NCBI GenBank assembly: GCA_023957575.1
Contig: JAMLGU010000009.1
Coordinates: forward strand, 60,943 to 124,942
DNA: 64,000 nucleotides
Direction: 5' to 3'
DNA from: Chitinophagaceae bacterium
GTDB taxonomy: Bacteria; Bacteroidota; Bacteroidia; Chitinophagales; Chitinophagaceae
A program made the translations under genes and the position numbers. Below are positions 35,567-45,636 of the stretch, one piece after another; position 1 is the stretch's first letter, and every line of letters starts with the position of its first letter. The notes under the pieces were generated by a model, which worked only from the letters and a program-made list of their open reading frames with translations, was not told where the DNA came from and searched no databases.

Positions 35567-37714
35567 ATGGAAACAAACGAAAAAGTAAAATGGAATGTTG
35601 AAGGCATGACCTGTGCAAATTGCGCCCTTACCGTAAATAAGTTTTTGGAAAAAGAAGGCATGCAGGATGTAAAAGTAAACTTTGCTACAGGCGATGTTAG
35701 TTTCCAGTTTCCCGAAAACACCTCTATTGACAAGCTTATCAAAGGCGTGAAAGGCTTGGGATATAAGGTAAATGACGCTAACAATGCCGCTCACGACCAT
35801 GCAGGACACAGCCACGAAGAAGGTAAAGGGTTTCTAAAAACCACCATGAGCAAATTCTGGTTCTGCCTTCCTTTTACGCTGATTTTGATGCTGCACATGA
35901 TTCCTGCCATGCACGATACGTTTTTGATGCAGCCGTGGATTCAGTTTGCACTTTGCGTACCCGTATTTTTGGTAGGGATGGCTTACTTCGGCGCCAGCGC
36001 TTTCAGAAGCCTGCGTAATGGCATGCCCAATATGGATGTACTGATTACTCTGGGCGCTACTGCTGCATTTGTTTACAGCCTGTACGGAACCCTTACACAC
36101 CAGCATCAGTATATTTTTTATGAAACTGCCGCAACCGTAATCGCGTTGGTATTTCTGGGCAATTATGTGGAAGAAATAGCTGTCAATTCCACCCAGAAAC
36201 AACTGAAAGAATTAGCCAAATCACAAGTGGTAATGGCTAACATGATCACTTATGACGAAAACCATGACGAACATATTTTCCCGATTGAAAATAAAGACCT
36301 TCGGGTAGGCGACCTGATTCTGATAAAAAACGGAGAGCAGGTTCCTGCCGATTGTAAAATTTTGTGGGGAGATGTAAGTGTAAACGAGGCAATCATTACC
36401 GGTGAAAGTGTTCCTGTAAACAAGAAATCAAAAGACAAACTGATTGGCGGAAGCCTCATTGTGGAAGGAACTGTAAAAGCTCAGGTAACGGCTGTTGGAG
36501 AAAACACAGTCTTATCCGGCATTCTTAATTTAGTGAAGGAAGCGCAGGGCGAAAAACCGCCCGTTCAAAAAATGGCCGACAAAATAAGCGCTGTATTCAT
36601 CCCAATCGTTATCGGAATAGCCATTTTAACGCTGGGTGTCAATTGGTTTATCCTCAAAGAATTTACACCGGCGCTGATGCGCTCCATTGCAGTATTGGTA
36701 ATTGCCTGTCCTTGTGCGATGGGGCTGGCTACTCCAGCTGCCATTGCAGTTGGCCTTGGTCGTGCTGCACGAAATGGTATTCTATTTCGGAACGCCACCA
36801 GCCTCGAAAACTTCAAAGATATTACTCAGGTGGTTTTTGATAAAACAGGTACTTTGACCACAGGTAATTTTTCTATAGCTGATTATAAAATTCTGGACAA
36901 AAGTATTTCTGACGAGGATTTTAAAAGACTTGTATATTCCATTGAAAAATACTCTAATCACCCAATGGCCAAAGTGCTGAACACTTCCTGGAAAACGAAT
37001 AATGAAGTCAAATGGAACAAAGTTGAAGAAGTGAAAGGAAAAGGGATGAATGCATTTGACAAAGAAGATGTTGAATATTGGGCCGGCTCTTACGAAATAG
37101 CTGCTCATCTTACTCAGGATGAAAGCCATAATATATATGTTCTTAAAAACAATAAACTGATCGGAACTATTGATTTAAAAGACGAACTGAGACCCGAAGC
37201 CAAAGGAGTGATTGATTATTTCCATAATAAAAACATTAAAACCATTTTGCTGAGTGGAGACAGGCAGGCAAAAGCCGATCTGATTGCTAAGGAATTAGGA
37301 ATTGATGAAGTTATTGCCGAAAAAACACCGGAAGAAAAGCTTCAGATTATTGCTGAAAAAAATGCACAAACCCCAACAGCCATGGTGGGAGATGGTATTA
37401 ATGATGCACCGGCTCTGGCAAAGGCCACTATTGGCATCAGCATGAGCGATGCCTCTCAAATAGCCATTCAGTCTGCTCCTGTAGTATTGATGAATCATGG
37501 CATCAAACATTTACCAATGGCGCTCGGGCTCGGGAAGCATACCTACAAAACCATTAAAGAAAATCTTTTCTGGGCATTTTCATACAATATTGTAGCTATA
37601 CCGGTTGCAGCTTTAGGATTTTTAACCCCAATGTTTGGCGCTTTGGTTATGGCCTTCAGTGATGTGGTACTGGCAATAAATAGCAGCCGATTGCTGGTAA
37701 AAAAGGTGGAATAA
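35567..37714 (+). CDS. copA: Copper-translocating P1B-type ATPase
   Basis: The protein has about 715 residues. An N-terminal heavy-metal-associated domain has GMTCANCAL (C16, C19), followed by a histidine-rich linker DHAGHSHEEG. Membrane segments then lead to ITGESVPV, the metal-binding VIACPCAMGLATPAA in helix 6, the phosphorylation site DKTGTLTTG, the SNHPMAK histidine-proline motif and the hinge VGDGINDAPALAKA. CPC plus a CxxC HMA indicates Cu(I) export from the cytoplasm, powered by ATP. All motifs and the length are normal. I chose ATG 35,567 in preference to the TTG six bases earlier. It is a single gene, divergent from tsaE. Confidence 0.95.
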   Translation: METNEKVKWNVEGMTCANCALTVNKFLEKEGMQDVKVNFATGDVSFQFPENTSIDKLIKGVKGLGYKVNDANNAAHDHAGHSHEEGKGFLKTTMSKFWFCLPFTLILMLHMIPAMHDTFLMQPWIQFALCVPVFLVGMAYFGASAFRSLRNGMPNMDVLITLGATAAFVYSLYGTLTHQHQYIFYETAATVIALVFLGNYVEEIAVNSTQKQLKELAKSQVVMANMITYDENHDEHIFPIENKDLRVGDLILIKNGEQVPADCKILWGDVSVNEAIITGESVPVNKKSKDKLIGGSLIVEGTVKAQVTAVGENTVLSGILNLVKEAQGEKPPVQKMADKISAVFIPIVIGIAILTLGVNWFILKEFTPALMRSIAVLVIACPCAMGLATPAAIAVGLGRAARNGILFRNATSLENFKDITQVVFDKTGTLTTGNFSIADYKILDKSISDEDFKRLVYSIEKYSNHPMAKVLNTSWKTNNEVKWNKVEEVKGKGMNAFDKEDVEYWAGSYEIAAHLTQDESHNIYVLKNNKLIGTIDLKDELRPEAKGVIDYFHNKNIKTILLSGDRQAKADLIAKELGIDEVIAEKTPEEKLQIIAEKNAQTPTAMVGDGINDAPALAKATIGISMSDASQIAIQSAPVVLMNHGIKHLPMALGLGKHTYKTIKENLFWAFSYNIVAIPVAALGFLTPMFGALVMAFSDVVLAINSSRLLVKKVE

Positions 37715-37792
37715 GTAGTAAAATTTAGACTTTAAAAACTGATTGTGTAAAATAATTGAGTATAATTGCCTATAAATTAAGTAATTATTCAA

Positions 37793-39703
37793 TTGGACCA
37801 GGCATTACATCAAATCCTCAAAAGCCATTTTGGTTTTGACGACTTTCGGCCATTACAGCTTGATATTATTAAAGCGGCGATGGCTGGTCAGGATGTGTTG
37901 GCGCTGATGCCTACCGGAGGTGGAAAATCATTATGCTATCAGGTGCCCGGACTGGCTAAAGAAGGTCTGTGCCTTGTTATCTCCCCGCTGATTGCATTGA
38001 TGAACGATCAGGTGCAAAATCTGCGAAAAAAAAATATTACGGCATTTGCCATTCACTCCGGATTGTCGAGAAAGGAGGTAATTAATATTTTAAAGACAGC
38101 CACACACAGTAACTGTAAGTTTTTATATGTATCCCCTGAAAGGTTAGAAACCTCTCTGTTTAAGGAATACCTCCCTGCTTTGGATGTGAATCTTATAGTT
38201 GTGGACGAAGCACACTGCATTTCGCAATGGGGTTACGATTTCAGGCCGCCATATCTTAATATTGCAGACATCAGAGAAGAGTTGGCAGAAATTCCTGTGA
38301 TGGCGCTCACCGCTTCGGCTACCGAAAGAGTGCAACAGGATATCTGCGAAAAGTTGTCGACTGATAAAAATAATTTCAAAATCTTCAGGCAGTCATTTGA
38401 AAGGCCGAACCTTTCTTACAGTGTGTTCAACGTTCAGTCGCGCATTAACAAAATCATTCAGATATTGAATAATGTGCAGGGCTCATCCATCGTTTATTGC
38501 AAAACCCGAAAACGCACCAAAGAGATAGCCGAACTTTTACAAATGCAAAACATTTCGGCAGACTACTACAATGCCGGATTATCCTCAGACCTGAGAACCC
38601 AGAAACAACAAGCATGGATTCAAAACAAGGTCAGAGTAATGGTTTGCACCAATGCCTTTGGAATGGGCATTGACAAGCCGGATGTGCGCACCGTTATTCA
38701 CGCAGACGCGCCCGACTGCCTTGAAAATTATTATCAGGAAGCAGGACGGGCCGGGCGAGACGGCAAAAGAGCCTTTGCTGTATTACTATTTGACGAGCCG
38801 GAAATTGATACTTTAAAAAACCTACCTGATGTCCGATATCCCGACATTGAAACCGTAAGAACTATTTATCAGGCGGTAGTCAATTATCTGCAAATACCCG
38901 AAGGTGAAGAACCGAGCGAGTATTATGATTTTGATTTAAAGGATTTTATTAAAAAATTTAACTTAAATATCCAGTCAGCTATTTATGGATTGAAGGCATT
39001 GGAGCAAGATGGCTGGCTGAGTTTTAACGAGCAGGTTTTTTTCCCTGCCACTGTAAGATTTACCACTTATAAAAATGAGTTGTACGATTATGAAAAAGGC
39101 AGTCCTCATCTGGAACCATTAATAAAGACCCTGCTTCGGGCTTATGAAGGAATTTTTGATTACCCTGCATCCATTTCAGAATCTTATTTGGCTTTTCTAT
39201 TAAAAACAGAAACAACACTTATTCAAGAACAACTTACCCGATTGCATTTTGACCGAATAATTGATTATCAGCCTCAAAAAGATATGCCTCAAATCTATCT
39301 GAATCGTACAAGAATCAAGACATCACTACTCAGGATAGACAATAAACTGTATGCCGAGCGAAAGCAGATTTTTACAGATCGGGTAAAAAAAATCATTTCT
39401 TATTGCTTAGATACCAATACCTGCCGAAGCAGGATTATTGGAAACTATTTTGGTGATGACGAGCTGCCGGATTGCGGCATCTGCGATAATTGCCTTGGCA
39501 GAAAAAAGAGTGAACTGACTGCTGCCGAACTTGAAACCATAATAAATTATATGAAAACAAATTCTACTTCCTCATTAAGCACCATCCACATTTTGAAAGA
39601 ATTGAATCATATTAAAAAAGAACATATCTGGACTGCTATTAATTTTTTGGTAGAAGAAGGAAAATTATTGATGCAGGCAGATGGAAAGCTTCAATGGAAG
39701 TAG
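37793..39703 (+). CDS. recQ: ATP-dependent DNA helicase RecQ
   Basis: The 636-residue superfamily 2 helicase has motif 0 in FGFDDFRPLQ, Walker A in MPTGGGKSLCYQVPG, the DEAH box with aromatic loop in VVDEAHCISQWGYDFRPPY, motif IV-VI (YYNAGLSSDLR, TNAFGMGIDKPDVR, YYQEAGRAGRDG) and the zinc-binding cysteines CRSRI and LPDCGICDNC in the RQC domain. No HRDC domain follows; the C-terminus is a short winged-helix-like tail. It takes part in recombination repair and fork processing. The start appears to be TTG at 37,793, since no ATG lies close by in frame. Upstream spacing to copA is 78 bases. Confidence 0.95.
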   Translation: MDQALHQILKSHFGFDDFRPLQLDIIKAAMAGQDVLALMPTGGGKSLCYQVPGLAKEGLCLVISPLIALMNDQVQNLRKKNITAFAIHSGLSRKEVINILKTATHSNCKFLYVSPERLETSLFKEYLPALDVNLIVVDEAHCISQWGYDFRPPYLNIADIREELAEIPVMALTASATERVQQDICEKLSTDKNNFKIFRQSFERPNLSYSVFNVQSRINKIIQILNNVQGSSIVYCKTRKRTKEIAELLQMQNISADYYNAGLSSDLRTQKQQAWIQNKVRVMVCTNAFGMGIDKPDVRTVIHADAPDCLENYYQEAGRAGRDGKRAFAVLLFDEPEIDTLKNLPDVRYPDIETVRTIYQAVVNYLQIPEGEEPSEYYDFDLKDFIKKFNLNIQSAIYGLKALEQDGWLSFNEQVFFPATVRFTTYKNELYDYEKGSPHLEPLIKTLLRAYEGIFDYPASISESYLAFLLKTETTLIQEQLTRLHFDRIIDYQPQKDMPQIYLNRTRIKTSLLRIDNKLYAERKQIFTDRVKKIISYCLDTNTCRSRIIGNYFGDDELPDCGICDNCLGRKKSELTAAELETIINYMKTNSTSSLSTIHILKELNHIKKEHIWTAINFLVEEGKLLMQADGKLQWK

Positions 39704-39716
39704 AATCTTGCTGCTT

Positions 39717-39737
39717 CTTAAACCTTAAACTTCAAAC
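39717..39737 (+). repeat. Short heptamer array, CTTAAAC type
   Basis: Two CTTAAAC units and one TTCAAAC unit lie just upstream of the ispG promoter. The unit is identical to the variant units of the array at 28,682-28,751. Confidence 0.55.
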
Positions 39738-39742
39738 TCTGT

Positions 39743-39750
39743 TATCTTTG
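39743..39750 (+). promoter_or_regulatory. Predicted -7 element for ispG
   Basis: TATCTTTG matches TAnnTTTG and ends four bases before the ATG at 39,755, so transcription would begin at or near the start codon. This supports that ATG and suggests a leaderless messenger. Confidence 0.5.
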
Positions 39751-39754
39751 TGGT

Positions 39755-41782
39755 ATGGAATTTTTTGCAGAATCATTAACATCATATAAAAGACTGAAAA
39801 CCCGTGAAGTAAGAATTGGCGATTTATTGTTGGGCAATGGGCATCCCATCAGGGTACAAACCATGACCACCACCGACACGATGGATACCATTGCCACAGT
39901 GGAGCAAACCATTCGCTGCATACAAGCCGGCGCCGAAATGGTGCGGATTACAGCGCCATCCAAAAAAGATGCAGAAAACCTGCTCAATATTAAAAATGAA
40001 CTTCACAAAAGGGGATATTTTGTACCCTTAGTGGCAGATATCCACTTTACACCCAATGCTGCAGAAGTAGCAGCAACCATCGTAGAAAAAGTAAGGGTAA
40101 ACCCGGGTAACTATGTGGACAAGAAAAAATTTGAACAGATAGAATATACCGATACGGAATATCTGGAAGAAATTGAGCGAATCAGGGAACGGTTTACGCC
40201 CTTAATAAAAATTTGCAAAGAGCATGGCACCGCTATGCGTATTGGCACCAATCACGGTAGCCTTAGCGACAGGATTATGAGCCGCTATGGAGACACGCCG
40301 ATGGGGATGGTGGAAAGCGCTATGGAGTTCCTGCGCATCTGCCGAAATGAAGACTATCATCAGATAGTGTTGAGCATGAAATCCAGCAATCCCCAGGTGA
40401 TGGTGCAGGCTTATCGGCTGCTCATTCAAACGATGGATGCTGAATTTGGAGAAATTTACCCGCTACACCTTGGCGTAACCGAAGCCGGAGATGGCGAAGA
40501 AGGCCGTATCAAATCGGCTGTAGGGATAGGTACGCTGTTAGAAGACGGAATTGGCGACACCATCAGAGTTTCGCTTACCGAAGACCCCGAATTTGAAATC
40601 CCGGTTTGCAGGGATATTGTAAAAAGATATACTCAACCGGAAGATAAAGGGGAAGAAGCGCCTGAATTACCAACCAATTTAATTTCCTTTTGGAATCCTT
40701 ATGAATACCAGAAAAGAGTTTCAGAAAAAATTGGAAACATCGGTACAGGTAATGTTCCTATAGTCATCGCAGATTTAAGTAAAGTTGACCATATCACCCC
40801 AAAAACACTCTTATCAGTCGGGTATAAATTCAATCTCATGACTAGTAAATGGCGGATTGGTGATGCTGCAGCAGATTATATTTTTATTTATAATCAAAAA
40901 ATAGCCTTTACACTACCTAAAGGATTACAAATAATTACTCCCTACAATCAGTGGGCCGAAAATAAATTGGAAAACTGTTTTCCCGTCATTTGCCTGAAAC
41001 ATTTTCTTGCAGAAAAAAATGTGCACCCCTCTCTGAATTTTGTGACTGTGGATTGCTACAGCAAAGGAAGTAAAGATCATGAATTAATTGAACAGCTCTC
41101 CGAAAAGAAAAATATAGTACTGTGCCTGAGTAGCAATAATGCCAATGCTATGCAAAGTGTCAGAAGGATATGCATTGCATTACAGGAAAAAAATATCAGC
41201 CACCCGATTGTATTTGTTACCAATAGTAATTGGCAAACCGCCGACGAGCATCTGATTCATTTCGCAACAGAAACAGGGGCATTGTTTTTAGAAGGATTTG
41301 GCGATGGTATCTGGTTGGGTATGAGCAAACAGGCATACAGTGATTTTGCAAAAGCAGAAAATCACCTTAGCGGCCGTCAGTATGCCGATTCAAATGGCGG
41401 AGCAGAGGCGTTTTTGAACAATACCGCCTTCAGTATTTTGCAGGCAACCCGTACCCGCATTTCAAAGACCGAATACATCAGTTGCCCTTCCTGCGGGCGT
41501 ACCCTTTTCGAATTGCAGGAAACCACTCAAAAAATACGCTCCGTAACCAGCCATCTTAAAGGAGTAAAAATAGCCATCATGGGATGTATTGTAAACGGGC
41601 CGGGCGAAATGGCAGATGCCGATTTTGGATATGTAGGCAGCGGACCGGGAAAGATTACTTTGTACAAAGGCAAAGAGGTCGTAAAACGAAATATTGACAG
41701 CGCTGTAGCGGTTGACGAACTGATTAATCTTCTGAAAGAAAATAATGCGTGGGTAGAACCATCCGCACAACCCACTGAATAA
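39755..41782 (+). CDS. ispG: 4-hydroxy-3-methylbut-2-en-1-yl diphosphate synthase, long form
   Basis: The 675-residue iron-sulfur enzyme makes HMBPP from MEcPP in the MEP isoprenoid pathway. The N-terminal TIM-barrel domain (to about residue 290) has RVQTMTTTDT, VPLVADIHFTPN and RVNPGNYVDKKKFE. A large inserted domain (about 290-560) separates it from the C-terminal 4Fe-4S domain with ISCPSCGRTLFELQ and AIMGCIVNGPGEMADADFGY. The three-domain form is typical of plants, chlamydiae and Bacteroidota, against about 370 residues in E. coli. All cluster-binding cysteines are present. The YhhN gene follows after 15 bases. Confidence 0.95.
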   Translation: MEFFAESLTSYKRLKTREVRIGDLLLGNGHPIRVQTMTTTDTMDTIATVEQTIRCIQAGAEMVRITAPSKKDAENLLNIKNELHKRGYFVPLVADIHFTPNAAEVAATIVEKVRVNPGNYVDKKKFEQIEYTDTEYLEEIERIRERFTPLIKICKEHGTAMRIGTNHGSLSDRIMSRYGDTPMGMVESAMEFLRICRNEDYHQIVLSMKSSNPQVMVQAYRLLIQTMDAEFGEIYPLHLGVTEAGDGEEGRIKSAVGIGTLLEDGIGDTIRVSLTEDPEFEIPVCRDIVKRYTQPEDKGEEAPELPTNLISFWNPYEYQKRVSEKIGNIGTGNVPIVIADLSKVDHITPKTLLSVGYKFNLMTSKWRIGDAAADYIFIYNQKIAFTLPKGLQIITPYNQWAENKLENCFPVICLKHFLAEKNVHPSLNFVTVDCYSKGSKDHELIEQLSEKKNIVLCLSSNNANAMQSVRRICIALQEKNISHPIVFVTNSNWQTADEHLIHFATETGALFLEGFGDGIWLGMSKQAYSDFAKAENHLSGRQYADSNGGAEAFLNNTAFSILQATRTRISKTEYISCPSCGRTLFELQETTQKIRSVTSHLKGVKIAIMGCIVNGPGEMADADFGYVGSGPGKITLYKGKEVVKRNIDSAVAVDELINLLKENNAWVEPSAQPTE

Positions 41783-41797
41783 ATAAACTACCTGCAT

Positions 41798-42478
41798 TTG
41801 AATAAGAACTTTTTTCTCAACCTGTTTGCATTAGACATAATAATATACTTTGTCGGTATGTTTTTGCAAAACGATTTAATACAACTGATTTGCAAACCGT
41901 TGCTCGTAACTTTTCTTTTGTTGTATTTCGTTGCTGCCACCAATAGCGTTGCCGATTCTTTAAAGCTTTTAATAATAGCTGCACTTCTGTTTTCTATAAT
42001 AGGTGATACATTGCTTATGTTTGCCAACAATAACGAAATCTATTTCATTCTCGGATTAGCAGGGTTTTTGATGGCACACCTATTTTACATTTTATGTTTT
42101 CACAAAATAAAAAACCATGAAAACATCGCAGGAAGATGGCCCTGGGCAGTAGCTGTAGGGGTTTATTATGGTTTTATCATGAGCATATTGATTCCTCATC
42201 TTGGCGATATGAAAATACCGGTTCTGGTTTATGGAATAGTCATCAGTTTTATGTTGCTGATAGCCGCCTTGCTTTACGATATGGAAGACAACAGAACTGC
42301 CAGATACATCCTTACAGGCGCTATCCTGTTTGTTGTGTCAGATTCTGTGCTTGCGCTCAACAAGTTTTATCACCCTTTCAGGTTTGGCGGATATGTAATT
42401 ATGACTACTTACATCGGTGCTCAATATTTATTAGTCAAAGGGTTGGTGAGATATATTCTGAAAGAAAAAAATAATTAG
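41798..42478 (+). CDS. YhhN/TMEM86-family membrane protein (lysoplasmalogenase-like)
   Basis: This 226-residue protein has seven to eight predicted membrane segments. FSIIGDTLLMF near residue 70 and VVSDSVLALNKFYHPF near residue 185 carry the two conserved aspartates of the YhhN/TMEM86 family, and GLAGFLMAHLFYILCF lies between them. Mammalian members hydrolyse the vinyl-ether bond of lysoplasmalogens; bacterial substrates are mostly undefined. The start is probably TTG at 41,798, 15 bases after ispG, so the two are likely co-transcribed. It converges with the sulfatase gene. Confidence 0.87.
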   Translation: MNKNFFLNLFALDIIIYFVGMFLQNDLIQLICKPLLVTFLLLYFVAATNSVADSLKLLIIAALLFSIIGDTLLMFANNNEIYFILGLAGFLMAHLFYILCFHKIKNHENIAGRWPWAVAVGVYYGFIMSILIPHLGDMKIPVLVYGIVISFMLLIAALLYDMEDNRTARYILTGAILFVVSDSVLALNKFYHPFRFGGYVIMTTYIGAQYLLVKGLVRYILKEKNN

Positions 42479-42509
42479 AGAACGCAACAATGATTTTTAT
42501 ATCGTCGCT

Positions 42510-43874
42510 TTAAGGCCTGTCTCCCGTAAACGAATCAAATAGTTTCTTCATCTCTTTTGCCTTTTCGGGATATTTATCAATCAAATTCACGCTTTCCATT
42601 GGATCGGCATCCATATTAAATAATTCAATCGCAGGCGGCAATTTTTCTCCCGTTCTGGGGTGTGTAAAATCAGTAACCTCCCGATATTTCCAGTTACCGT
42701 ATTTAACGGCTTCTACTATTCCACGATTTACAATATAAATCGGGCGATGCTGAAACTGCTCTGGTTTCACTTTCCCTTCCAACAGGCTGCTGATGTCTTG
42801 TCCGTCAAGCGCTCTGTTTGCGGGTAAAGCGCTATTAGTCCACTTTGCGATGGTGGGCAATATATCCAGATTACTAATTGCACTTGATAAAACAGTATTA
42901 GGTTCGATCCGGTTTTTCCAGTAAATAATAAATGGCACTCTGGCGCCACCTTCATAAGACCATGCTTTAGACCCTCTGAAAATTCCGGGCTTTCCCACAT
43001 GTGATTGAATGGTTACTCCATCGCCCTCCATTCTTTTGGGAAAATCGCTCCAGGGACCATTGTCACTCGAAAAAATAAAAATTGTATTATCAGCCATTCC
43101 TTTCTTTTCCAGCACTTTCCAGATTGCTGTCATACCTTCATCCATTTCGGTTATTACCGCACCCAACGGACCTCCGGCTTTGTCTTTCAATGCAGCTCTT
43201 TGAGCGCCAAAATATACGGGCAGGTGTGGCATATTTTGTGCCAGATAAAGAAAAAAGGGCTTCCCGGCCTTTTGTCTTTCAATGAAATTAATCGCCTCTT
43301 TAGTATATAATCTGGTCAGCATTGAGTCAGCCGGCCTTTCAATCTCAATATTTTTATTTCTGAAAATCTTCAATACCGTATCGGTTTTAACATAAGGATA
43401 TCGGTAATCGTGGCTGTAAAGAATTCCGTAAAAAAAGTTAAACCCCTGCCCATTGGGCTTATTTACATCTTTTTGATCGCCTAAGTGCCATTTGCCAACC
43501 ATACCGGTATTATATCCGTTAGCTTTAAGCATTTCGGCAATGGTAACTTCCTCATCTGGCAACCCCAACTCAGAACCAGGAGCAATGGGATAAGGTAAAT
43601 TGTAGCGCGAAGCATAACGCCCTGTAAGCAAAGATGCTCTGGATGGAGTGCAGGACGGGCTGCTAACCACATAATCAGTTGCCATCAGCCCATTTCGTGC
43701 CATTTTATCCAAAAAAGGTGTTTTGATAACCGGGTTGCCATAGCACCCAATATCGGCATAACCTAAATCATCTGTTAGCACAAAAATGATATTCGGCTTT
43801 TTTTGGGAATAGGCTGAACCAAATAAAACAATAAATATCAGGATAATCTGAATCCGAATTAAAATATATTTCAT
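42510..43874 (-). CDS. Secreted type I sulfatase
   Basis: About 454 residues: signal peptide ([14 protein letters not shown], cleavage near SAYSQ), then the alkaline-phosphatase-fold sulfatase domain with [19 protein letters not shown] (metal-binding D-D), the formylglycine signature [13 protein letters not shown] (C75), GKWHLGDQ and [13 protein letters not shown]. The cysteine must be converted to formylglycine by an anSME or FGE enzyme, which is not in the window. Such enzymes remove sulfate from glycans or aryl sulfates in the periplasm or outside. I chose the ATG at 43,874 because it starts the signal peptide. Divergent from the lipid kinase gene. Confidence 0.93.
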   Translation of the reverse strand: MKYILIRIQIILIFIVLFGSAYSQKKPNIIFVLTDDLGYADIGCYGNPVIKTPFLDKMARNGLMATDYVVSSPSCTPSRASLLTGRYASRYNLPYPIAPGSELGLPDEEVTIAEMLKANGYNTGMVGKWHLGDQKDVNKPNGQGFNFFYGILYSHDYRYPYVKTDTVLKIFRNKNIEIERPADSMLTRLYTKEAINFIERQKAGKPFFLYLAQNMPHLPVYFGAQRAALKDKAGGPLGAVITEMDEGMTAIWKVLEKKGMADNTIFIFSSDNGPWSDFPKRMEGDGVTIQSHVGKPGIFRGSKAWSYEGGARVPFIIYWKNRIEPNTVLSSAISNLDILPTIAKWTNSALPANRALDGQDISSLLEGKVKPEQFQHRPIYIVNRGIVEAVKYGNWKYREVTDFTHPRTGEKLPPAIELFNMDADPMESVNLIDKYPEKAKEMKKLFDSFTGDRP

Positions 43875-43958
43875 TTTCAAAATTGAATAATAATATACAA
43901 ATGAGCAATAGGGCAATTTAAGAAATTATTTTCAAAAAAATTGACACAAAAATATACA

Positions 43959-43990
43959 CTATAAAGAAAGAAATTTTTCTTTCTTTATAG
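43959..43990. promoter_or_regulatory. Perfect 15-bp inverted repeat in divergent gap
   Basis: Arms CTATAAAGAAAGAAA and TTTCTTTCTTTATAG are perfectly complementary around a two-base centre. The repeat lies between the divergent sulfatase and lipid-kinase genes, 85 and 81 bases from their starts. It could be a protein-binding palindrome or fold as a hairpin. No known operator was recognised. Confidence 0.5.
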
Positions 43991-44070
43991 ATAATTCAAT
44001 TCTATTGAAAAAATGATATAAAGAAGATATGGCTTTTGGCATAATCTGATACTTTTTCTAACTTGCAGAC

Positions 44071-44994
44071 ATGCAGCGAGGCAGAAAAATAGCTTATATC
44101 ATAAATCCGATTTCAGGAAAAGGATCAAAGGATTCTTTACGCAATACTATTGAAAAAGAAACTCAGAATCTGGGAATCCGTTATTTAATTTATCCGTCCG
44201 TAGCCAATGGAGATTACACTTTTTTGCATGACATTATTGAAGAAGAAAAGATTACTGATGTGGTAGTCGTTGGTGGCGACGGTACTGTCAGCCAGGTAGT
44301 TTACAGCCTGTTATATCTTCCCATTAAAATCGGTATTATCCCGGCCGGATCGGGCAATGGGCTGGCATTTGGAGCAGGTATTTCCAAATCTCCATCCAAA
44401 GCGCTTAAAACTATTTTTGACAATAAGACCATGCGGGTGGATGGCTTTTTTGTTAACCAGCGATTTGCATGTATGTTATGTGGTTTGGGTTTTGATGCCC
44501 GAATAGCCCACGATTTTGCAAACCAACAAACAAGAGGGCTGGCAACATATATCAGAAAGGTTTTCAAAAATTTCTTTAAAGCCAAAACTTATACTTTTGA
44601 AATAGAATTAAAAGAAAAGACCTTTACCGTTGAGGCTTACTTTATCAGCATTGCAAATACCAATCAGTTCGGAAATCATTTCACCATTGCACCTTTGGCC
44701 CGACTTACTGATGGTCTTTTGGATGTAGTGATTATTACAGAACAATCCAAAATAGGAATGGTGTACAACACTATGTTGCAGGTAGTGGGCCTGACCAAAC
44801 TAAAAGCCCCTGAGAAAATCAATCAACGAAAGGGAAGCATTTATTTTCAGACAGATAAAATAAAAATCATAAACAAAAGCAATGCTCCCATGCACATTGA
44901 TGGCGATCCTGTAGAGACCGAAAAAGAAATCACTATCTCCATCAAACAGAAATGCTTCAGCCTGTTGGTTAATAAAAATGAGTCCACAGAATGA
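44071..44994 (+). CDS. Diacylglycerol/lipid kinase (DagK/YegS-like)
   Basis: The 307-residue lipid kinase of the DAGK catalytic family (PF00781) has YIINPISGKGSKDS, VVVGGDGTVSQVVYSL (nucleotide-binding GGDGT), IIPAGSGNGLAFGAG and a C-terminal beta-sandwich with GNHFTIAPLARLTDGLLDV and MHIDGDPV. It phosphorylates diacylglycerol or a related lipid with ATP at the membrane. The exact lipid is unknown. Its stop overlaps the ATG of the RNase HII gene by four bases (ATGA), so the two are coupled. Confidence 0.92.
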   Translation: MQRGRKIAYIINPISGKGSKDSLRNTIEKETQNLGIRYLIYPSVANGDYTFLHDIIEEEKITDVVVVGGDGTVSQVVYSLLYLPIKIGIIPAGSGNGLAFGAGISKSPSKALKTIFDNKTMRVDGFFVNQRFACMLCGLGFDARIAHDFANQQTRGLATYIRKVFKNFFKAKTYTFEIELKEKTFTVEAYFISIANTNQFGNHFTIAPLARLTDGLLDVVIITEQSKIGMVYNTMLQVVGLTKLKAPEKINQRKGSIYFQTDKIKIINKSNAPMHIDGDPVETEKEITISIKQKCFSLLVNKNESTE

Positions 44995-45605
44995 AGCCTG
45001 CCATAAAGTTACTCAACAGTTTTCAAAACGATATAATAGAAGCCGGTTGTGATGAAGCAGGCAGAGGATGCTATGCGGGTCCGGTTTTTGCTGCAGCCGT
45101 TATTCTTCCTGCCGATTTTTATCACCCTTTGCTTAATGACAGTAAACAAATAAAGGCTTCAATCAGATTGGAACTCAAAGAATTTATCCGGCAACATGCA
45201 AAAGCTTATCATGTGGCAATGGTGGATGTGGAAGAAATTGATGCCATCAATATTTTAAAAGCATCTCAAAAAGCAATGCACAAAGCTTTGGACGGGCTAA
45301 AAACAAAACCCAAGTTTATTGCTGTGGACGGAAATTACTTTATTCCATACAAAAAAATACCTCACCAATGTATCATTAAAGGCGATGGAATATATGCCAA
45401 CATTGCAGCCGCCAGTATTTTGGCAAAAACATACAGAGATGAATACATGCTACGCCTGCACGAAGAATTTCCACAGTATAAATGGAACGCTAACAAAGGA
45501 TATGGCACTGCGGCACACAGAAAAGCAATTGCTGAAAACGGTTTATGCAGGTATCATCGAAAGAGTTTTAATATTGTGCCGGCTCAATTAGATCTTTTTG
45601 ATTGA
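44991..45605 (+). CDS. rnhB: Ribonuclease HII
   Basis: The 204-residue enzyme has the type 2 RNase H signature GCDEAGRGCYAGPV with D21 and E22, then VDGNYFIP (third acidic residue), KGDGIYANIAAASILAKTYR (fourth) and NKGYGTAAHRKAI. It removes ribonucleotides from DNA by cutting RNA-DNA hybrids. Length and catalytic residues are normal. Translationally coupled to the lipid kinase and followed 31 bases later by a sulfatase gene. Confidence 0.96.
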   Translation: MKPAIKLLNSFQNDIIEAGCDEAGRGCYAGPVFAAAVILPADFYHPLLNDSKQIKASIRLELKEFIRQHAKAYHVAMVDVEEIDAINILKASQKAMHKALDGLKTKPKFIAVDGNYFIPYKKIPHQCIIKGDGIYANIAAASILAKTYRDEYMLRLHEEFPQYKWNANKGYGTAAHRKAIAENGLCRYHRKSFNIVPAQLDLFD

Positions 45606-45636
45606 AGCTTTAAAGATTATTTTTTATTTTTAGCAC

